From assembly GCA_034667465.1 (NCBI GenBank), contig JAXDJV010000007.1, positions 62,001 to 126,000 of the forward strand: DNA of 64,000 nucleotides. The letters run 5' to 3'. The notes beneath the pieces are model-generated. The model did no database searches, had not been told where the DNA came from, and saw nothing but the letters and a program-made list of their open reading frames with translations. A program made the translations under genes and the position numbers. The stretch comes from JAOBAU01 sp034667465. Its GTDB lineage: Bacteria > Acidobacteriota > Thermoanaerobaculia > Gp7-AA8. Below are positions 63,517-64,000 of the stretch, one piece after another. Numbering within the stretch: position 1 is the stretch's first letter; each line of letters opens with the position of its first letter.

Positions 63517-64000
63517 CTACCGGCGAAAAATCAACCGCACGTCCTGCCCACCAAACAGCCGCTCGTTCAGCGCGTCGACGACGCGCCGCAGCGACGGCGA
63601 ATCATCATCGCTCACCGGCAAACGGTTTCCCTCCGGGAACGGATGAACGGCGCGCAGCTCTTCGACTGAGAAGCCCTGCTCTCGCGCAAGCAGCGTGAGC
63701 GCGGCCGGATGGCGTGGCGCAAGATGCGTCGGGTCGCGCCAGAACGTCGAGCCGGTCACCGCCAGCGACTCCGCGTTCGGCGTCTCGATCATCAGCAGAC
63801 CGCCCGGAGCGAGTACGCGCGCCGCCTGCGCGAAAAACGCGAACAGCAGCTCGACCGGCAAATGCTCGACGACATGCATCGCCGCAATGCTGCCGATCGT
63901 CCCGTCGACGATTCCATTGAAGCACTCCGGCACACCGGCCACGATCGCATCAAGGCCGCGCGCGCGAAGATCGGCGACCGAGCGCTCATTCGTATCGAAG
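63517..64000 (-). CDS. Class I SAM-dependent methyltransferase (N-terminus cut by the right edge)
   Basis: The frame is open to position 64000. The visible part starts FDTNERSVADLRARGLDAIV, followed by AAMHVVEHLP, GGLLMIETPN and DPTHLAP, typical of the later half of a UbiE/Methyltransf_11-type Rossmann domain. The AdoMet glycine motif is off the edge. The tail ALNERLFGGQDVRLIFRR resembles methyltransferases found in glycan or lipopolysaccharide clusters, but the substrate is unknown. Confidence 0.82.
   Translation of the reverse strand, partial: FDTNERSVADLRARGLDAIVAGVPECFNGIVDGTIGSIAAMHVVEHLPVELLFAFFAQAARVLAPGGLLMIETPNAESLAVTGSTFWRDPTHLAPRHPAALTLLAREQGFSVEELRAVHPFPEGNRLPVSDDDSPSLRRVVDALNERLFGGQDVRLIFRR

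Noticed and set aside
1..64000. CRISPR array
   Set aside because: No series of short direct repeats with regular spacers was seen on either strand.

Overview
The window suggests a high-GC bacterium, most likely an Acidobacteriota. This is an inference from three things: a VWFA-related protein of the type common in that phylum, several lipoprotein and secreted parvulin genes, and a dispersed palindromic repeat in the right part. No rRNA is present, so the placement is not proven.

Positions 1 to about 37016 look like one large genomic island integrated at the 3' end of a tRNA-Gly gene (37016-37090). A tyrosine integrase (35450-36640) and a small excisionase-like HTH protein (36654-36848) lie directly against the tRNA. 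The island runs off the left edge. From the integrase leftward it holds secreted cargo (an outer-membrane-like protein and a reprolysin-like metalloprotease), then a block of small mobile-element genes (coupling-protein-like ATPase, membrane proteins, a replication-relaxation protein, a single-strand binding protein and several unknowns). After these comes a dense defence block, all on the minus strand.

The defence block contains three systems. Hachiman (hamA-hamB, 21588-25128) comes first. Next is a Type III-like restriction-modification pair (mod 19387-21405, res 16248-19376). Last are the restriction genes of a Dpd (7-deazaguanine-in-DNA) system: dpdE-F-G-H-I-J-K, followed by the start of another gene, probably dpdD, at the left edge. 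Most junctions from dpdE leftward overlap by 4 nt, so these genes are probably translationally coupled. The base-modifying Dpd genes (dpdA, B, C and preQ0 synthesis) are not in the window.

The small-gene part of the island carries a family of long GC-rich hairpins between genes (25265-25343, 27389-27486, 28010-28105 and, more loosely, 30943-31032), and a shared motif upstream of several minus-strand genes. I could not assign either to a known family.

Right of the tRNA is ordinary chromosome: a PKD-domain secreted protein, a dicarboxylate symporter, an ABC-2 transporter, YaeQ, an M28 peptidase, a Xer-like recombinase, a lytic transglycosylase, a VWA protein, mfd, a sulfatase-fold lipoprotein, two parvulin-type isomerases, a sirtuin, radC, a branched-chain aminotransferase, an SDR, a rhomboid protease and a methyltransferase cut by the right edge. 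A palindromic repeat of about 90 bp occurs four times here (44.4-55.2 kb) and one copy lies in frame inside mfd. Three places (21.4 kb, 28.3 kb, 60.6 kb) look frameshifted; they may be real decay or indel errors in the assembly.
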